64,000 bases of DNA, taken from Leucobacter coleopterorum (GTDB lineage: Bacteria; Actinomycetota; Actinomycetes; Actinomycetales; Microbacteriaceae). A program made the translations under genes and the position numbers. How positions within the stretch are numbered: position 1 is the first letter of the stretch; the number at the start of each line of letters is the position of its first letter. Below are positions 31,525-41,594 of the stretch, in pieces. Under the pieces are notes generated by a model that saw only the letters and a program-made list of their open reading frames with translations, had not been told where the DNA came from and searched no databases. The stretch lies in NCBI RefSeq assembly GCF_011382985.1, contig NZ_CP049933.1, positions 434,001 to 498,000 on the forward strand, in the 5' to 3' direction.

Positions 31525-32409
31525 ATGGCCAAGAAAATTATGGTGAGCATCGGAATCGACGTCGACGCGGTCGGCGGTTGGTTGGGGTCGTACGGCGGGC
31601 AGGATTCGCCCGGCGACATCTCCCGCGGTCTGTTCGCGGGTGAGGTGGGTGTGCCTCGCTTGCTCAAACTCGCGCAGGATCGGCAGATCCCGGTCACGTG
31701 GTTCTGGCCCGGGCATTCGATTGAGACGTTCCCTGAGCAGTTTGACGCGACAGTTGCCGCCGGGCACGAAGTCGGTGTGCACGGCTACAGTCACGAGAAT
31801 CCGATCGCGATGACCCGCGAGCAAGAGACCGAGGTGCTCGACCACTGCATCGAGCTCTTCGAGACCCGCACCGGCAAGCGCCCGGTCGGCTACGTCGCGC
31901 CGTGGTGGGAGTTCTCGAAGGTGACGAACGAGATCTTGCTCGAGCGCGGCTTTCTCTACGACCACTCGCTGATGCACGACGACCACACCCCGTACTACGT
32001 GCGCGTGGGCGACTCGTGGACAAAGATCAACTATGAGGCCGCCAGCGCAAAAGAGTGGATGCACCCGCTCGTGCGAGGTGAAGAGACCGACCTCATCGAG
32101 ATTCCTGCGAGCTGGTACCTCGATGACCTGCCGCCGATGATGTTCATCAAGGGCAGCCCGAACAGCCACGGCTTTGTGAGCCCGCGCGACGTTGAGCAAC
32201 TCTGGAAAGACCAGTTTGATTGGGTCTACCGCGAGATGGACTACGCCGTCTTCCCGCTCACGATCCACCCCGACGTGAGCGGCCGCCCCCAGAACCTTCT
32301 CATGCTTGAGCGCCTCCTTGACCACATTTCGAGTCACGATGGCGTCGAGTTCATGTTCATGGAAGACGTAGCCCGCGACTTTTCTGCCCGCTTTCCGCGA
32401 GCGATCTAA
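31525..32409 (+). CDS. Polysaccharide-deacetylase-family hydrolase (PuuE/cyclic-imidase-like)
   Basis: 294 residues, cytoplasmic NodB-fold metallohydrolase. Metal residues lie in GIDVDA and HGYSHEN, and APWWEF fits the PuuE-allantoinase/cyclic imide hydrolase branch, which has about this length and lacks signal peptides. AAAGGAG precedes the ATG; an upstream open frame overlapping asparaginase is ignored. Placed after asparaginase, it could open a cyclic imide or ureide ring and feed an amide to the next enzyme. That is inference; true polysaccharide or peptidoglycan deacetylase activity remains possible. Confidence 0.8.
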   Translation: MAKKIMVSIGIDVDAVGGWLGSYGGQDSPGDISRGLFAGEVGVPRLLKLAQDRQIPVTWFWPGHSIETFPEQFDATVAAGHEVGVHGYSHENPIAMTREQETEVLDHCIELFETRTGKRPVGYVAPWWEFSKVTNEILLERGFLYDHSLMHDDHTPYYVRVGDSWTKINYEAASAKEWMHPLVRGEETDLIEIPASWYLDDLPPMMFIKGSPNSHGFVSPRDVEQLWKDQFDWVYREMDYAVFPLTIHPDVSGRPQNLLMLERLLDHISSHDGVEFMFMEDVARDFSARFPRAI

Positions 32410-32444
32410 CCCTCACTACTCCGTTCAGTTAGGAACCACTGCAC

Positions 32445-33788
32445 ATGTCCGTCAACACGCGCCCAACGACGGGTGCCACTCAGGGTGTTGAGCCCTGGAA
32501 CGTGCCCATTACCAAGGCCACCGTCACCAAGGTGTCCGTAGTCTGCTTCATCGCCTGGGTGGCCTCGGTGTACGACTACACGCTGTTTGGCACCCTGCTT
32601 CCGGTGATCGCCGAGGAGTTTGGCTGGTCAACCGCCGAAATGGCCGCCATCAACACCTACGCTACGATCGGCGTCTTTGTTGTGTCACTTGCTGTCGGCA
32701 CGATTCTGGATCGGCTCGGCCGCAAGCGCGCGCTGATTCTGCTGATGATCGGTGGCGCCGTTGCCTCGGGCTTCACCGGCCTCGCCGCTGGCGCGGCCTC
32801 GCTCGTCATTATCCGCGCGTTCTCCGGCTTCTCTATGTCGGAGGAGGTCGTGAACGCTGTCTACCTGAACGAGATCTACCGCAACGTGAAGAGCCGCGGG
32901 CTCATGTATGCGCTTGTGCAAGGTGGATGGCCGGTTGGTGCGCTGATTTCTGCCGGCCTGAGCGCGCTGCTGCTGCCGGTGATCGGCTGGCGCTGGAGCT
33001 TTGTGGTCGCCGGTGTGCTCTCGCTTGTGGTGGTGCTCATGGCTTCGCGGCTGCCGGAATCACCGACGTTTGCCGCGATCCAAGAGGTGCGGCGACGCCA
33101 GGCCGCCGGTGACGTCGTGGGTGCCAAGGCCCTCGCGAAAGAGCACGACCTCGAGGCGGGCAGCGAGCACAAGACCGGACTCATCGACGTGTTCACACCC
33201 GCGTTGCGCCGTCACACGACCATGCTCGCGCTCGCCTGGTTCGCCAACTGGGTCGGCATCCAGATCTTCTCGGTGCTCGGTACTACCGTGTTGGTCGAGG
33301 CGAAGGGTGTCTCCTTCGATAACGCCCTGCTGATCCTGGTGCTTGCGAACGCGGTTGGCTTCGCTGGTTACATCTTCCACGGTTGGATCGGTGACAAGAT
33401 CGGGCGCAAAAACACCGTTGTGATCGGCTGGTTCGCGGGTGGCGTGATCAGCCTTATCATGCTGCTCGGGCCGGGCGAGGCGTGGTTCACGATCCCGATG
33501 TATGCCCTCACCCTGTTCTTCTTGACCGGGCCGTACGCCGCTCTGCTGTACTACATGGGCGAGTCGTTCCCGGCTCACGTGCGCGGCATGGGCACGAACG
33601 TGGCGCACGTGATGGCGCCGATCGGTGGTATCACGGGGTCGGCGCTGCTCGCGATACTGCTCGGCGCTGGCGTTTCGATGGGCACCGCGGCGATACTGAC
33701 CGGATCCCTGTTCATGATTCTGTCGGCGCTGTTTATGCTCGGCACTCGTAATCCCTCCACCGCGAAGCCCGCGGAGGTGTCAGCATGA
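32445..33788 (+). CDS. MFS transporter
   Basis: 447 residues with 12 predicted helices. MFS loop motif 2-3 is seen as GTILDRLGRKRALILL and the second-half equivalent as GWIGDKIGRKNTVVIG. A cytoplasmic loop of about 50 residues separates the halves. It resembles sialate/aromatic-acid-type MFS proteins. It overlaps the next gene by 4 bases (ATGA), so it belongs to the asparaginase operon and likely imports its substrate. Confidence 0.88.
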   Translation: MSVNTRPTTGATQGVEPWNVPITKATVTKVSVVCFIAWVASVYDYTLFGTLLPVIAEEFGWSTAEMAAINTYATIGVFVVSLAVGTILDRLGRKRALILLMIGGAVASGFTGLAAGAASLVIIRAFSGFSMSEEVVNAVYLNEIYRNVKSRGLMYALVQGGWPVGALISAGLSALLLPVIGWRWSFVVAGVLSLVVVLMASRLPESPTFAAIQEVRRRQAAGDVVGAKALAKEHDLEAGSEHKTGLIDVFTPALRRHTTMLALAWFANWVGIQIFSVLGTTVLVEAKGVSFDNALLILVLANAVGFAGYIFHGWIGDKIGRKNTVVIGWFAGGVISLIMLLGPGEAWFTIPMYALTLFFLTGPYAALLYYMGESFPAHVRGMGTNVAHVMAPIGGITGSALLAILLGAGVSMGTAAILTGSLFMILSALFMLGTRNPSTAKPAEVSA

Positions 33789-34576
33789 TCGCGCGCGACG
33801 ACGAACTGGCGGGCAAGGTCGCCATTATTTCGGGCGGTGCCAGCGGGATCGGCCAGGCGCTTGCCGTAGCGTACGCTCGGGCCGGCGCCCACTCTGTGAT
33901 CGGAGTGTTTCCGGGTGATCCGCACTCCGCAACCGAAACCGTCGCGCTGGTCGAGGCCGCGGGCGGGCGCTGTGTCGCCGTGCCGATGGACGTGCGTCAG
34001 TTTGACGGTGAACACGGCACCGAGGCGCTCGCGCAGGCCGCTATCGACACGTTCGGGCGGCTCGACATCGCGATTGCGGCCGCGGGAATCCTGCGTCGCA
34101 ATCCCATCGAAACCATGACCGACGATGCCTGGGACGACATGATGGCGGTTGACCTTTCCGGCGTGATGCGTGTGTTCCGCTCTGCGGCCTCACGCATGCC
34201 CTCAGGCGGGGCGATGGTGGCGACGTCCTCCATTGCTGGAGGTGTGTACGGCTGGGAAGAGCACGCACACTACGCCGCAGCGAAGTCGGGGCTGCTCGGG
34301 TTGTGCCGCTCGCTCGCGGTTGAGCTTGCACCGCGCGGCATTCGTGTCAACACCGTGATCCCGGGCCTGATCGAGAGCCCGCAGTCGCTCGACAGCGTGA
34401 ACTCGCTCGGCAAGGACGGGCTCGAAGCTGCGGGGTCGATCATTCCATGGGGTCGTGTGGGCAACGTTGACGAGTGCGCGCGGGCGATCCGTTTTCTCTC
34501 CTCTGCCGACGCCGGGTACATCACCGGGCAGCAGTTGATCGTGGACGGCGGACTCACCGTTCGCTGGCCGAGTTAG
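33785..34576 (+). CDS. SDR-family oxidoreductase 1
   Basis: 263-residue classical short-chain dehydrogenase. The NAD(P)-binding motif GGASGIGQ is near residue 17, the catalytic Ser is in VATSSIAGG, YAAAK gives Tyr and Lys, and the C-terminus is ITGQQLIVDGGLTVRWPS. It starts within the end of the MFS gene (4-base overlap). Its substrate is unknown. It lies beside a second, similar SDR gene, so the two may act on successive or related steps. Confidence 0.92.
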   Translation: MIARDDELAGKVAIISGGASGIGQALAVAYARAGAHSVIGVFPGDPHSATETVALVEAAGGRCVAVPMDVRQFDGEHGTEALAQAAIDTFGRLDIAIAAAGILRRNPIETMTDDAWDDMMAVDLSGVMRVFRSAASRMPSGGAMVATSSIAGGVYGWEEHAHYAAAKSGLLGLCRSLAVELAPRGIRVNTVIPGLIESPQSLDSVNSLGKDGLEAAGSIIPWGRVGNVDECARAIRFLSSADAGYITGQQLIVDGGLTVRWPS

Positions 34577-34589
34577 GGAGGACCGCGAG

Positions 34590-35348
34590 ATGAATCAGAC
34601 TGGACAACTGGCGGGCCGCGTTGCGGTGGTCACTGGTGCGGCGAGTGGCATCGGTGCGGCAATCGCCGCGCTGTATGCCCGTGAAGGAGCTGCGCTCGCA
34701 TTGCTCGATCGGGATCCGGCGCGGGTTGAAACGGTCGCTGCTGGGTGCCGGGCCGCGGGCGTCGCCGTCACGACGCACGCCGCTGACGTGACCGACGAGG
34801 AGGCGATGGTTGCCGCTGTTGACGCTGCGGCCGCCACGCACGGTGGGATCGACATCCTGGTGTCGAGTGCGGGGATCCTCGACGAGACCCCGTTTCTGGA
34901 AATGGACCTCGCGACGTGGAACACGACCGTCGCGGTCGACCTGACCGGCGTGTTTCTTGCCGCGCGTGCGGTGGCACCGCACCTCGTTGCGCGCGGTGGC
35001 GGCCGGATCATCAACGTCGCCTCTCAACTCGGCATCAAAGGCGGCGTGAACCTTGCCCACTACACCGCCGCGAAAGCGGGCGTGATCGGTCTGGGTAAGG
35101 CCCTCGCGCTTGAGCTCGCTCCACACCGCATCCTGGTGAACACGATCGCCCCTGGTCCGATTGAGACGCCGCTGATCGGTGGTCTCTCAGAAGACTGGAA
35201 ACACGCAAAACGGGCCGAGTTGCCGGTTGGTCGTTTTGGCACGCCCGAGGAGGTCGCTCCCACCGCGCTGCTGCTTGCGGCCTCGCCCTCGGGCGACCTC
35301 TACACGGGGCAAACGCTGGGCCCCAACAGCGGCGACGTGATGCCCTAA
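34590..35348 (+). CDS. SDR-family oxidoreductase 2
   Basis: 252 residues, classical SDR with GAASGIGAAI (cofactor), VASQLGIKGG (Ser), YTAAK (Tyr/Lys) and a C-terminus ending GQTLGPNSGDVMP. GGGAGG precedes the ATG. It is 34 percent-like in layout to the first SDR but clearly distinct by eye; I have not measured identity. Its role in the operon is unknown. Confidence 0.92.
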   Translation: MNQTGQLAGRVAVVTGAASGIGAAIAALYAREGAALALLDRDPARVETVAAGCRAAGVAVTTHAADVTDEEAMVAAVDAAAATHGGIDILVSSAGILDETPFLEMDLATWNTTVAVDLTGVFLAARAVAPHLVARGGGRIINVASQLGIKGGVNLAHYTAAKAGVIGLGKALALELAPHRILVNTIAPGPIETPLIGGLSEDWKHAKRAELPVGRFGTPEEVAPTALLLAASPSGDLYTGQTLGPNSGDVMP

Positions 35349-35367
35349 CGGGAGTCGGAGAACTACG

Positions 35368-35745
35368 ATGTGCGGTGCATGCCCGGGCGGTGCGGTGAGC
35401 ACGAAGCTCACGCAGCTAGTTGGGGTGCTCGGGATCGGCTCCGCGTTCACAGCGCTGGTGGACGCGGAGGCGGGACCGCACACAAACGTCACCCGCTTTG
35501 GGGAGGCGTGGAACGTGCGGTCAAGCACCGGTCAGGCCTCGGTCGTGCACAGCGTTGAGGCGCTGTTGGAGGCCGTTGCGCTGCCTGCAACCCCGTGCGA
35601 ACCGGCTGATCGCGAAGCGGCACGTAACTGTTTGGAGCTTTTGCTGGCTGGACCGCTCGCTGAGCCTGCGGTGCACCCTAGCGCTGCGGAACTGCTGACG
35701 GCGCTGCGTGTGGAGCGCTCTGAGAGCCCTGTCTCGCTGCCGTAA
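35368..35745 (+). CDS. Hypothetical protein with N-terminal CGAC motif
   Basis: 125 residues, not recognised. It begins MCGACPGGAVSTKLT: the two cysteines two residues apart right at the N-terminus resemble a redox or metal site. The rest is Ala/Leu-rich and probably helical, with HSVEALLEAV and DREAARNCLELLLAGPL. CGGAG lies 7 bases before the ATG. It follows SDR2 by 19 bases and overlaps the convergent FAD-protein gene by 68 bases at the 3' end. It could be a small partner of the SDR operon. Confidence 0.6.
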   Translation: MCGACPGGAVSTKLTQLVGVLGIGSAFTALVDAEAGPHTNVTRFGEAWNVRSSTGQASVVHSVEALLEAVALPATPCEPADREAARNCLELLLAGPLAEPAVHPSAAELLTALRVERSESPVSLP

Positions 35746-37775
35746 CCGACACCCCGGCAATTGCGAGCGCGCTGCGGGCCACCCGGTCGGTCTCGCGCAG
35801 CATCGGGGGATCGGTGCCCGGCATCGGGCTAATGATGGTGTCGTGCAGGGTGTCATCGACCGGGATCCCCGCCACGTGGAGGGTAGGATCGAGCGTGCCG
35901 TCGGCACGAACGAGTCGTCCCGTATCACCATCAACATCAAAGGCCCTGGTTACGGCGGTCTCGCTGCCGTCTCGCTTCGCGACATTGAACGGCCGAGCTC
36001 GTTCGGCGTCAAGGAGGCTCTGCGACAGCGGATCCCGCGTCTCTGTGAGGTCGTGGAAGTGCATCCACGCGTCGATCAGCGCGGGAGCCGTGACCCGCGA
36101 TCCCGCCACAGCCGGTGATGCCGCTGCGAAACCCTGATCCTCGATAGACACCGCAGCCCCGGCCCAATGAACCTCACGAGTCCCTGATCGGCAAGTGCGA
36201 GCAACTGTCGGTTGCGGAAGGCTGGCGGGCCCGATCCCACCATGCCGCCAACCGCCTGCAGCAGCGCGAATCCCGAGCGGCGCGATTCGGCGTCGAAACT
36301 GCCCAGCGTACCGATCTTGTTTGCTACCGCCCGCGCGGTGCTCACTGACCAGAGTCCTGCCTTCAGTGCGCTGTCTCGGCCCAGCTCCGCCTCGCGCAGG
36401 TCGCGTGCGACGCGATCCCGCACCCAGGCATCGAAGTCCGCTGGCTGCGCGAAGACACCGTCGACCGGTTCGATTTCAGCGGCGAGGTCGAAGCGGTCGG
36501 CAGGATCCGGCACGAACCTCGCCAGTGACTCACCGATGCGCGCGGGCGCGGCGGTGAGGTGGACGGGCACCTCATTGGCCAGCAGCAAATTGAGTGCTTC
36601 GAGAATTGCCGTGTGGATCGTGTCGGGATTCGCGGTCAGCGCCAAAGGCCGCATTCGATGCAGCGTTGCATAGTAGTCGAGATACGCGTCGGCCACGATC
36701 CGAGGCCACAGCTGTTGATCGAAGTTGATGGGGCGCGGAGCGGCCTCCCAGTCAACCCGCGCAAGAAACGCTGCGCGGGTTTCGGGGGGAGTGAATGGTA
36801 GAGCGATTTCGCCCGGAACGGTACTCCGCGCCGCGACGTCACGTGCAGGATCGGCTCGCGCCCAGACGGCGTGTAGCATAGGCCGCCGGGGGCTGCCGGA
36901 TCCGGCGCGAACACGCCGCCGCGGCCCACCGTGAGCAGCGCCATTGTGTCGAAAAACCCCATGCCGAGGCCCCGCACAATCGCGTCGGATCCGGGGGCGA
37001 TGCCGCTGAGATCCTGGTCGACCGGGCTCTCTGGGCGCACCCAGGTGAGCTCGGGTCGCTCTGCGACCGCGGTGGCCAATACTTGCTCTGCCGAAGTCTC
37101 GTTGCGAGGCAGCCACCCGGCGGCGATGATCACGGAGTCTGCAGTGACGTTGGTGCCGTCGGCGAGCAGGATGGTTTCGCGCGAGTCGGGGCGATCGGCG
37201 CGATTGGCCGCAACCGCGCGACTGCGATGCCGGATCACACGCACACCCTCCGGCAGTTGGGCGACAGCACGGTGATAGCACCAGCTCAGGTACTCGCCGT
37301 AGAGCGCACGACTGGGGTGGGACTCGGGCAGGATCCCCGCGAGCTCTTCGCGATACTCGGCGGCAAGGCCGTCGCGCACCGGGTACGAATGGAACGCCTC
37401 CGTGTGTGCCGGCGGAATCGTTGGCGACGGCGTCGAGGCTGGGACGTTGCTAGCGTGGCCCTGATCCTGAACCGCACCCGTATCGCGCACCAGCACGCAC
37501 CACTCGTACTGCGTCGGCCCGGGGAGTACGGGCCCCGCGACCGAGCTTGACTCCTCGGTGAACAGGGTGACCGCGCCGGCAAGTGTGTTCATGCACAGCT
37601 CGCGTGTCTGATCGGTGCGCCAGATGCGGCCGGCTCCCGACTGGGCCTCGTCAATCACATGCAGGTCGAGTGCGGTCGGGCCTGTGAGCGAGGCGCCGAT
37701 CCGCTCGATGAGTGACGTGCCGCGTGGCCCCGCCCCAATGATGGCGATTGAGGCGCGGGAAGGTTTCGAGGTCAT
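35678..37775 (-). CDS. Large FAD/NAD(P)-binding protein (two frameshifts in this sequence)
   Basis: About 699 residues when repaired. It starts MTSKPSRASIAIIGAGPRG at 37775, the dinucleotide fold of the FAD-NAD(P)-binding family (Pfam 13454 type). Further conserved pieces are DSVIIAAGWLPRN and LGMGFFDTMALLTVGRGG. One base is missing at GGGGGG 36784-36789 and one at CCCC 36157-36160; repair gives SLPPETRAAFLARVDW and FIGPGAAVSIEDQ. It is divergent from the ABC importer, with which such proteins are often clustered. A lysine/ornithine-monooxygenase-like or ketoacid role is possible; function is unproven. Confidence 0.78.
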
Positions 37776-37981
37776 GTGACCGTTATACGCGGCGCACCGG
37801 GGCGGGCGCAACCGTGTGACCGTATGTGACGGCGGGGCCCCAACATGAAGTTCTGTTACGTCGGAGATATTCAGAAAGTAATGTCACGTATAACAATAGC
37901 TTTTGTTGCATCGAACGGTGCCACTGCCCACCAACCGGCGGAACTGCCAACAACGGCCCGCCAGAACTTGAAGGAGACCTC

Positions 37982-39613
37982 ATGAAGAAGCCTCGCATCG
38001 CCCTGGTCGGAGCACTAGCTGTAGTCGCCCTCGCGATGACCGGCTGCTCCGCGAGCGCGAGTGGGACGGATTCGGCAGGCGGCAACACGCTGACCTATCT
38101 CGAGCCGCAGACCTGGAACACGCTCTACCCACCGGCCGGCGGTTTCTACCCGAACGGTGGTGTGCTCAACCAGGTCACGGACCGGCTGCTCTACCAGGAT
38201 CCCGAAACGCTCGAACTTGAGCCGTGGATCGCGGCCGAACTGCCAGAGGTCAACGCCGAGGCCACCGAGTACACCTTCAAGCTGCGCGACGGAGTGACCT
38301 ACTCAGACGGCACACCCCTCGACGCGGAGAACGTCGTAAAGAACCTCGACCTCTTTGGTAAGGGCGACACGAAGCGGGCGCTCTCGGTCTCTGAAGCGAT
38401 CAACAACTACGATCGCGGCGAAGTGATCGACGAGCTCACGGTCAAGTTCTTCTTCACCGCGCCGTCGCCTGGCTTTGCGCAGGCGGTCTCCACGATCAAC
38501 TCGGGGCTGCTGTCGAACAAAACTCTCGACCGCACAAGCGAGGAGTTCGGGCCTGGCAACGCAGACAAGATCATCGGCAGCGGTCCGTTTGTGATCGCCG
38601 ATGAGAAAGTCGGATCGGAGCTGAAGCTCACTACTCGCGGGGATTACGACTGGGCTCCCAAGGCTCGCGACCACCAGGGGGCTGCGCAGATCGATGGCAT
38701 TGACATTGTGGTGGTCTCGGAAGCGAGCGTGCGTGTTGGCACTGTGGTTTCGGGCCAGGCCGATATCGCGCGGCAGATCCCCGCTCCTGACGAGGCCCAG
38801 TTCTTGGCTGACGGCCTTACCCTCGTCGCGGCCTCGACCAACGGTGTGAACAACAGTCTGAGCTTGCGCTTCAATCACCCGCTGCTGAACGATATCAAGG
38901 TGCGTCAGGCGATCATCGCGGGTGTTGACCGCGAGAAGATCGTCGACACACTCTTTACAGAGAACTACCCGCTCGCGACCGGCATTCTCGCAAAGACCGC
39001 GCTCGGTTACACCGACACCTCGAAGTACTACCAGTACGATCCCGCGAAGGCAGCGAAACTGCTCGACGAGGCCGGCTGGGTTGCCGGATCAGACGGAATC
39101 CGCGAGAAGGACGGGCAGAAGCTCAGTATCACCTTCAATGAGGCGCTGCCGCAGCCGCGCTCCAAAGAGGTCGTCACGCTGATCCAAGAGCAGCTGGCAA
39201 AGATCGGGGTCGGTGTCGAACTGTTTGCGGGTGACCAGGCCGCACAAGACGAGGCCCGCCTCGACGAAGACAAGATTCAGGTGTATCACTCAATGGTCGG
39301 CCGCGCGGACTACGACGTGCTCAAGTCGCAGTTTTACTCGACGAATCGCAATGCACTGCTGAACTTCGACACAAAAACCAAGACCGTGCACGACACAGAG
39401 CTCGACAGTCTGCTTGATCAGGTCGCCTCGGTGCCAACGACCGAAGAACGCCAGAAGGCTTCGGCCGCCGCGCAGCAACGCCTCGCCGAACAGGCATATG
39501 TGCTGCCCCTCTTCGAAGAACCACAGGTGTTTGGCCTGCGCTCATCGGTGAAGGGCTTCCACACAGAGTCCATCGGCCGGCCTTCCTTCTACGACATCAC
39601 ACTCGGCAAGTAA
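37982..39613 (+). CDS. ABC transporter substrate-binding lipoprotein (SBP family 5)
   Basis: 543 residues. The signal peptide ends in the lipobox LAMTGC, giving a lipid-anchored Cys near residue 24. The mature protein has the family 5 (peptide/nickel) fold: FKLRDGVTYSDGTPLDAENV and VRQAIIAGVDREKIVDTLF. AAGGAG precedes the ATG. It looks like the KPN_01854-type group (recalled from TIGRFAM), which co-occurs with CMD/alkylhydroperoxidase proteins, as it does here. The ligand is unknown. Confidence 0.88.
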   Translation: MKKPRIALVGALAVVALAMTGCSASASGTDSAGGNTLTYLEPQTWNTLYPPAGGFYPNGGVLNQVTDRLLYQDPETLELEPWIAAELPEVNAEATEYTFKLRDGVTYSDGTPLDAENVVKNLDLFGKGDTKRALSVSEAINNYDRGEVIDELTVKFFFTAPSPGFAQAVSTINSGLLSNKTLDRTSEEFGPGNADKIIGSGPFVIADEKVGSELKLTTRGDYDWAPKARDHQGAAQIDGIDIVVVSEASVRVGTVVSGQADIARQIPAPDEAQFLADGLTLVAASTNGVNNSLSLRFNHPLLNDIKVRQAIIAGVDREKIVDTLFTENYPLATGILAKTALGYTDTSKYYQYDPAKAAKLLDEAGWVAGSDGIREKDGQKLSITFNEALPQPRSKEVVTLIQEQLAKIGVGVELFAGDQAAQDEARLDEDKIQVYHSMVGRADYDVLKSQFYSTNRNALLNFDTKTKTVHDTELDSLLDQVASVPTTEERQKASAAAQQRLAEQAYVLPLFEEPQVFGLRSSVKGFHTESIGRPSFYDITLGK

Positions 39614-39623
39614 GTAGACAATA

Positions 39624-40681
39624 GTGACCAGCACAGCAGTTCTGCGACGCGTGGGCCAGGCCATCCTGGTCCTCGCGCTCGCCTACACCGTAGCCTACGT
39701 GCTGCTCGCGGCTCTGCCGGGCGACGCCGTCATGGCCCGCTACGGCAACCCGGATCTCGGCCTAACGCCTGAGCAACTGACCGAGATCCGGGCGTCGTAC
39801 GGCTTCGATCAACCGCTCATTTTGCGCTACTTCGATTCGATCGGTGCGTTTCTGACCGGCGATCTTGGCTACTCGGTGCAGAGCGGGGCCGCGGTGTCGA
39901 CACTGCTCGCCGAGGCCCTGCCGGGCACACTCACACTCGCCTCGATCGCGCTCGTGGGGGCCGTGTTTCTCGCTGGGGTAATCGCGTTCACCGCGAGCTA
40001 CGGCAAGGGTCGATGGCTGCGGCGCGTCTTTCGTAACCTGCCACCACTCTTTGTGTCGCTGCCGGTGTTCTGGATTGGCATCGTGCTCATTCAGATCTTT
40101 TCGTTCCAGCTCGGGCTAATCCCCGTGATTGGTGCGAGCGAGGGGCAAGCGCTTGTATTGCCGGCGCTGACCCTCGTGATCCCTATCGCCGCCCCGCTCG
40201 CGCAGGTGTTCTTGCGCAGCATTGACGAGGTGCGCGAGCAGCCGTTCGTCACCGTGGTGCGTGCGCGGGGGCCGGCACGTCGTGGTTGCTATGGCGAAAC
40301 GTCGCTCCCAATGCACTGCTGCCCGCCCTCACCATGGCCGGGTTGCTCTTTGGTGAACTGGTGGGTGGCGCGATTGTCACGGAGACGGTGTTTGGTCGGG
40401 TCGGCATCGGCAGCCTCACCGCGCAGGCCGTCGCGAACCGCGATACTCCCGTGTTGCTTGCCGTTGTGGTGATCGCGGCGACCGTGTTTGTCACCATCAA
40501 CCTCGCCGTCGATCTGCTGTACCCCGTGCTCGACGCGCGGCTTCGGCAGAGTGGGCGCCGGGGTGGCAGGCGTGCACCTGCTCGCGGTTCGGGATCCGGT
40601 AGTCCGGGATCAGCGAGCGCTCCGGCACCCCTCGATCGTTCAGAGGTAGAGCTGCCAGTTTCTGCGGGAGGAGTGTCATGA
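39624..40681 (+). CDS. ABC transporter permease 1, DppB type (frameshifted in this sequence)
   Basis: About 352 residues with six predicted helices. The long periplasmic loop after helix 1 (ALPGDAVMARYGNPDLGLTP, then RASYGFDQPL) is typical of DppB/OppB. The EAA loop is restored by adding one G at GGGGG 40267-40271, giving VRARGAGTSWLLWRNVAPNA. The C-terminus carries an unusual Gly/Arg/Ser-rich tail of about 45 residues. The GTG start is 11 bases after the SBP stop, and the stop overlaps the next ATG. Confidence 0.88.
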
Positions 40682-41594
40682 CCGTGACTGAGATCGTTGC
40701 CGAGACCGCAGAGGGCGCTGTGACCACGCCCGGCGCGGACCCGGACGCCGGACAGAGCACAACCCGCCTGGGCAGGCGCGCCCCGCAGAAAGCCTGGCGC
40801 AAGATCCTGACCCCTGGCACCCTGCTGCCGCTGCTCATATTGTTGGTCGCCGTAGCTTGGGCGATTGCCCCGGGTCTCTTCACCTCGGTGAGCCCAACCG
40901 AAACTGTCGCCTCTGCGCTGCAGGCACCAAGTGTTGAACACTGGTTCGGCACCGATGCGACCGGTCGCGACCTATTGAGCCGGGTCATTCACGGGGCCAG
41001 CCAGTCAATTGGCGCCGCGCTGATTGCGGTCGCCGTCGGGCTCGTGTTCGGCACACTGATCGGCGTGACCGCCGGGGCTCTCGGCAGACACTTTGATGAG
41101 GCCCTGATGCGCCTGGTTGACGTGCTGCTGGCGATCCCGACCCTGCTGCTCTCGCTCAGCATCGTGATTCTGCTCGGCTTTGGCACCGCCAACGCGGCGA
41201 TCGCGGTTGGCGTGACCTCTGTCGCGGTGTTTGCAAGGCTGGCGCGTGCGCAGGTTGTGAGCGTGCGGGCGAGTGAGTACGTCGAGGCCGCGTACGGATC
41301 AGGCGGTGGGTTCTTCGGGGTGCTGTGGCGGCACGTGCTGCCGAATTCGCTGACCCCCGTCATCGCGCTCGCGGCGTTGCAATTGGGGTCCGCGATCCTG
41401 CAGATTTCTACGCTTGGATTCTTGGGGTACGGAGCCCGCCGCCGACTCCAGAGTGGGGTCTGCTGATTGCCGAGGGTCGCAACTACGTGTCGACCGCGTG
41501 GTGGCTGACGGTGTTGCCCGGCCTGGTGGTTGTGGCCGTTGTGATCGCGAGTAACCGGCTGAGCCAGGCCATCAATCGAGGGAGCGGGCGATGA
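40678..41594 (+). CDS. ABC transporter permease 2, DppC type (frameshifted in this sequence)
   Basis: About 305 residues. DppC features: HWFGTDATGRDLLSRVIHGA before the core, then RAQVVSVRASEYVEAA and WRHVLPNSLTPVIALA (EAA loop). One C is missing at CCC 41435-41437; repair gives GYGAPPPTPEWGLLIAEGR, a diagnostic DppC stretch. It overlaps permease 1 by 4 bases and the ATPase gene by 4 bases, so translation is coupled. Confidence 0.9.
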
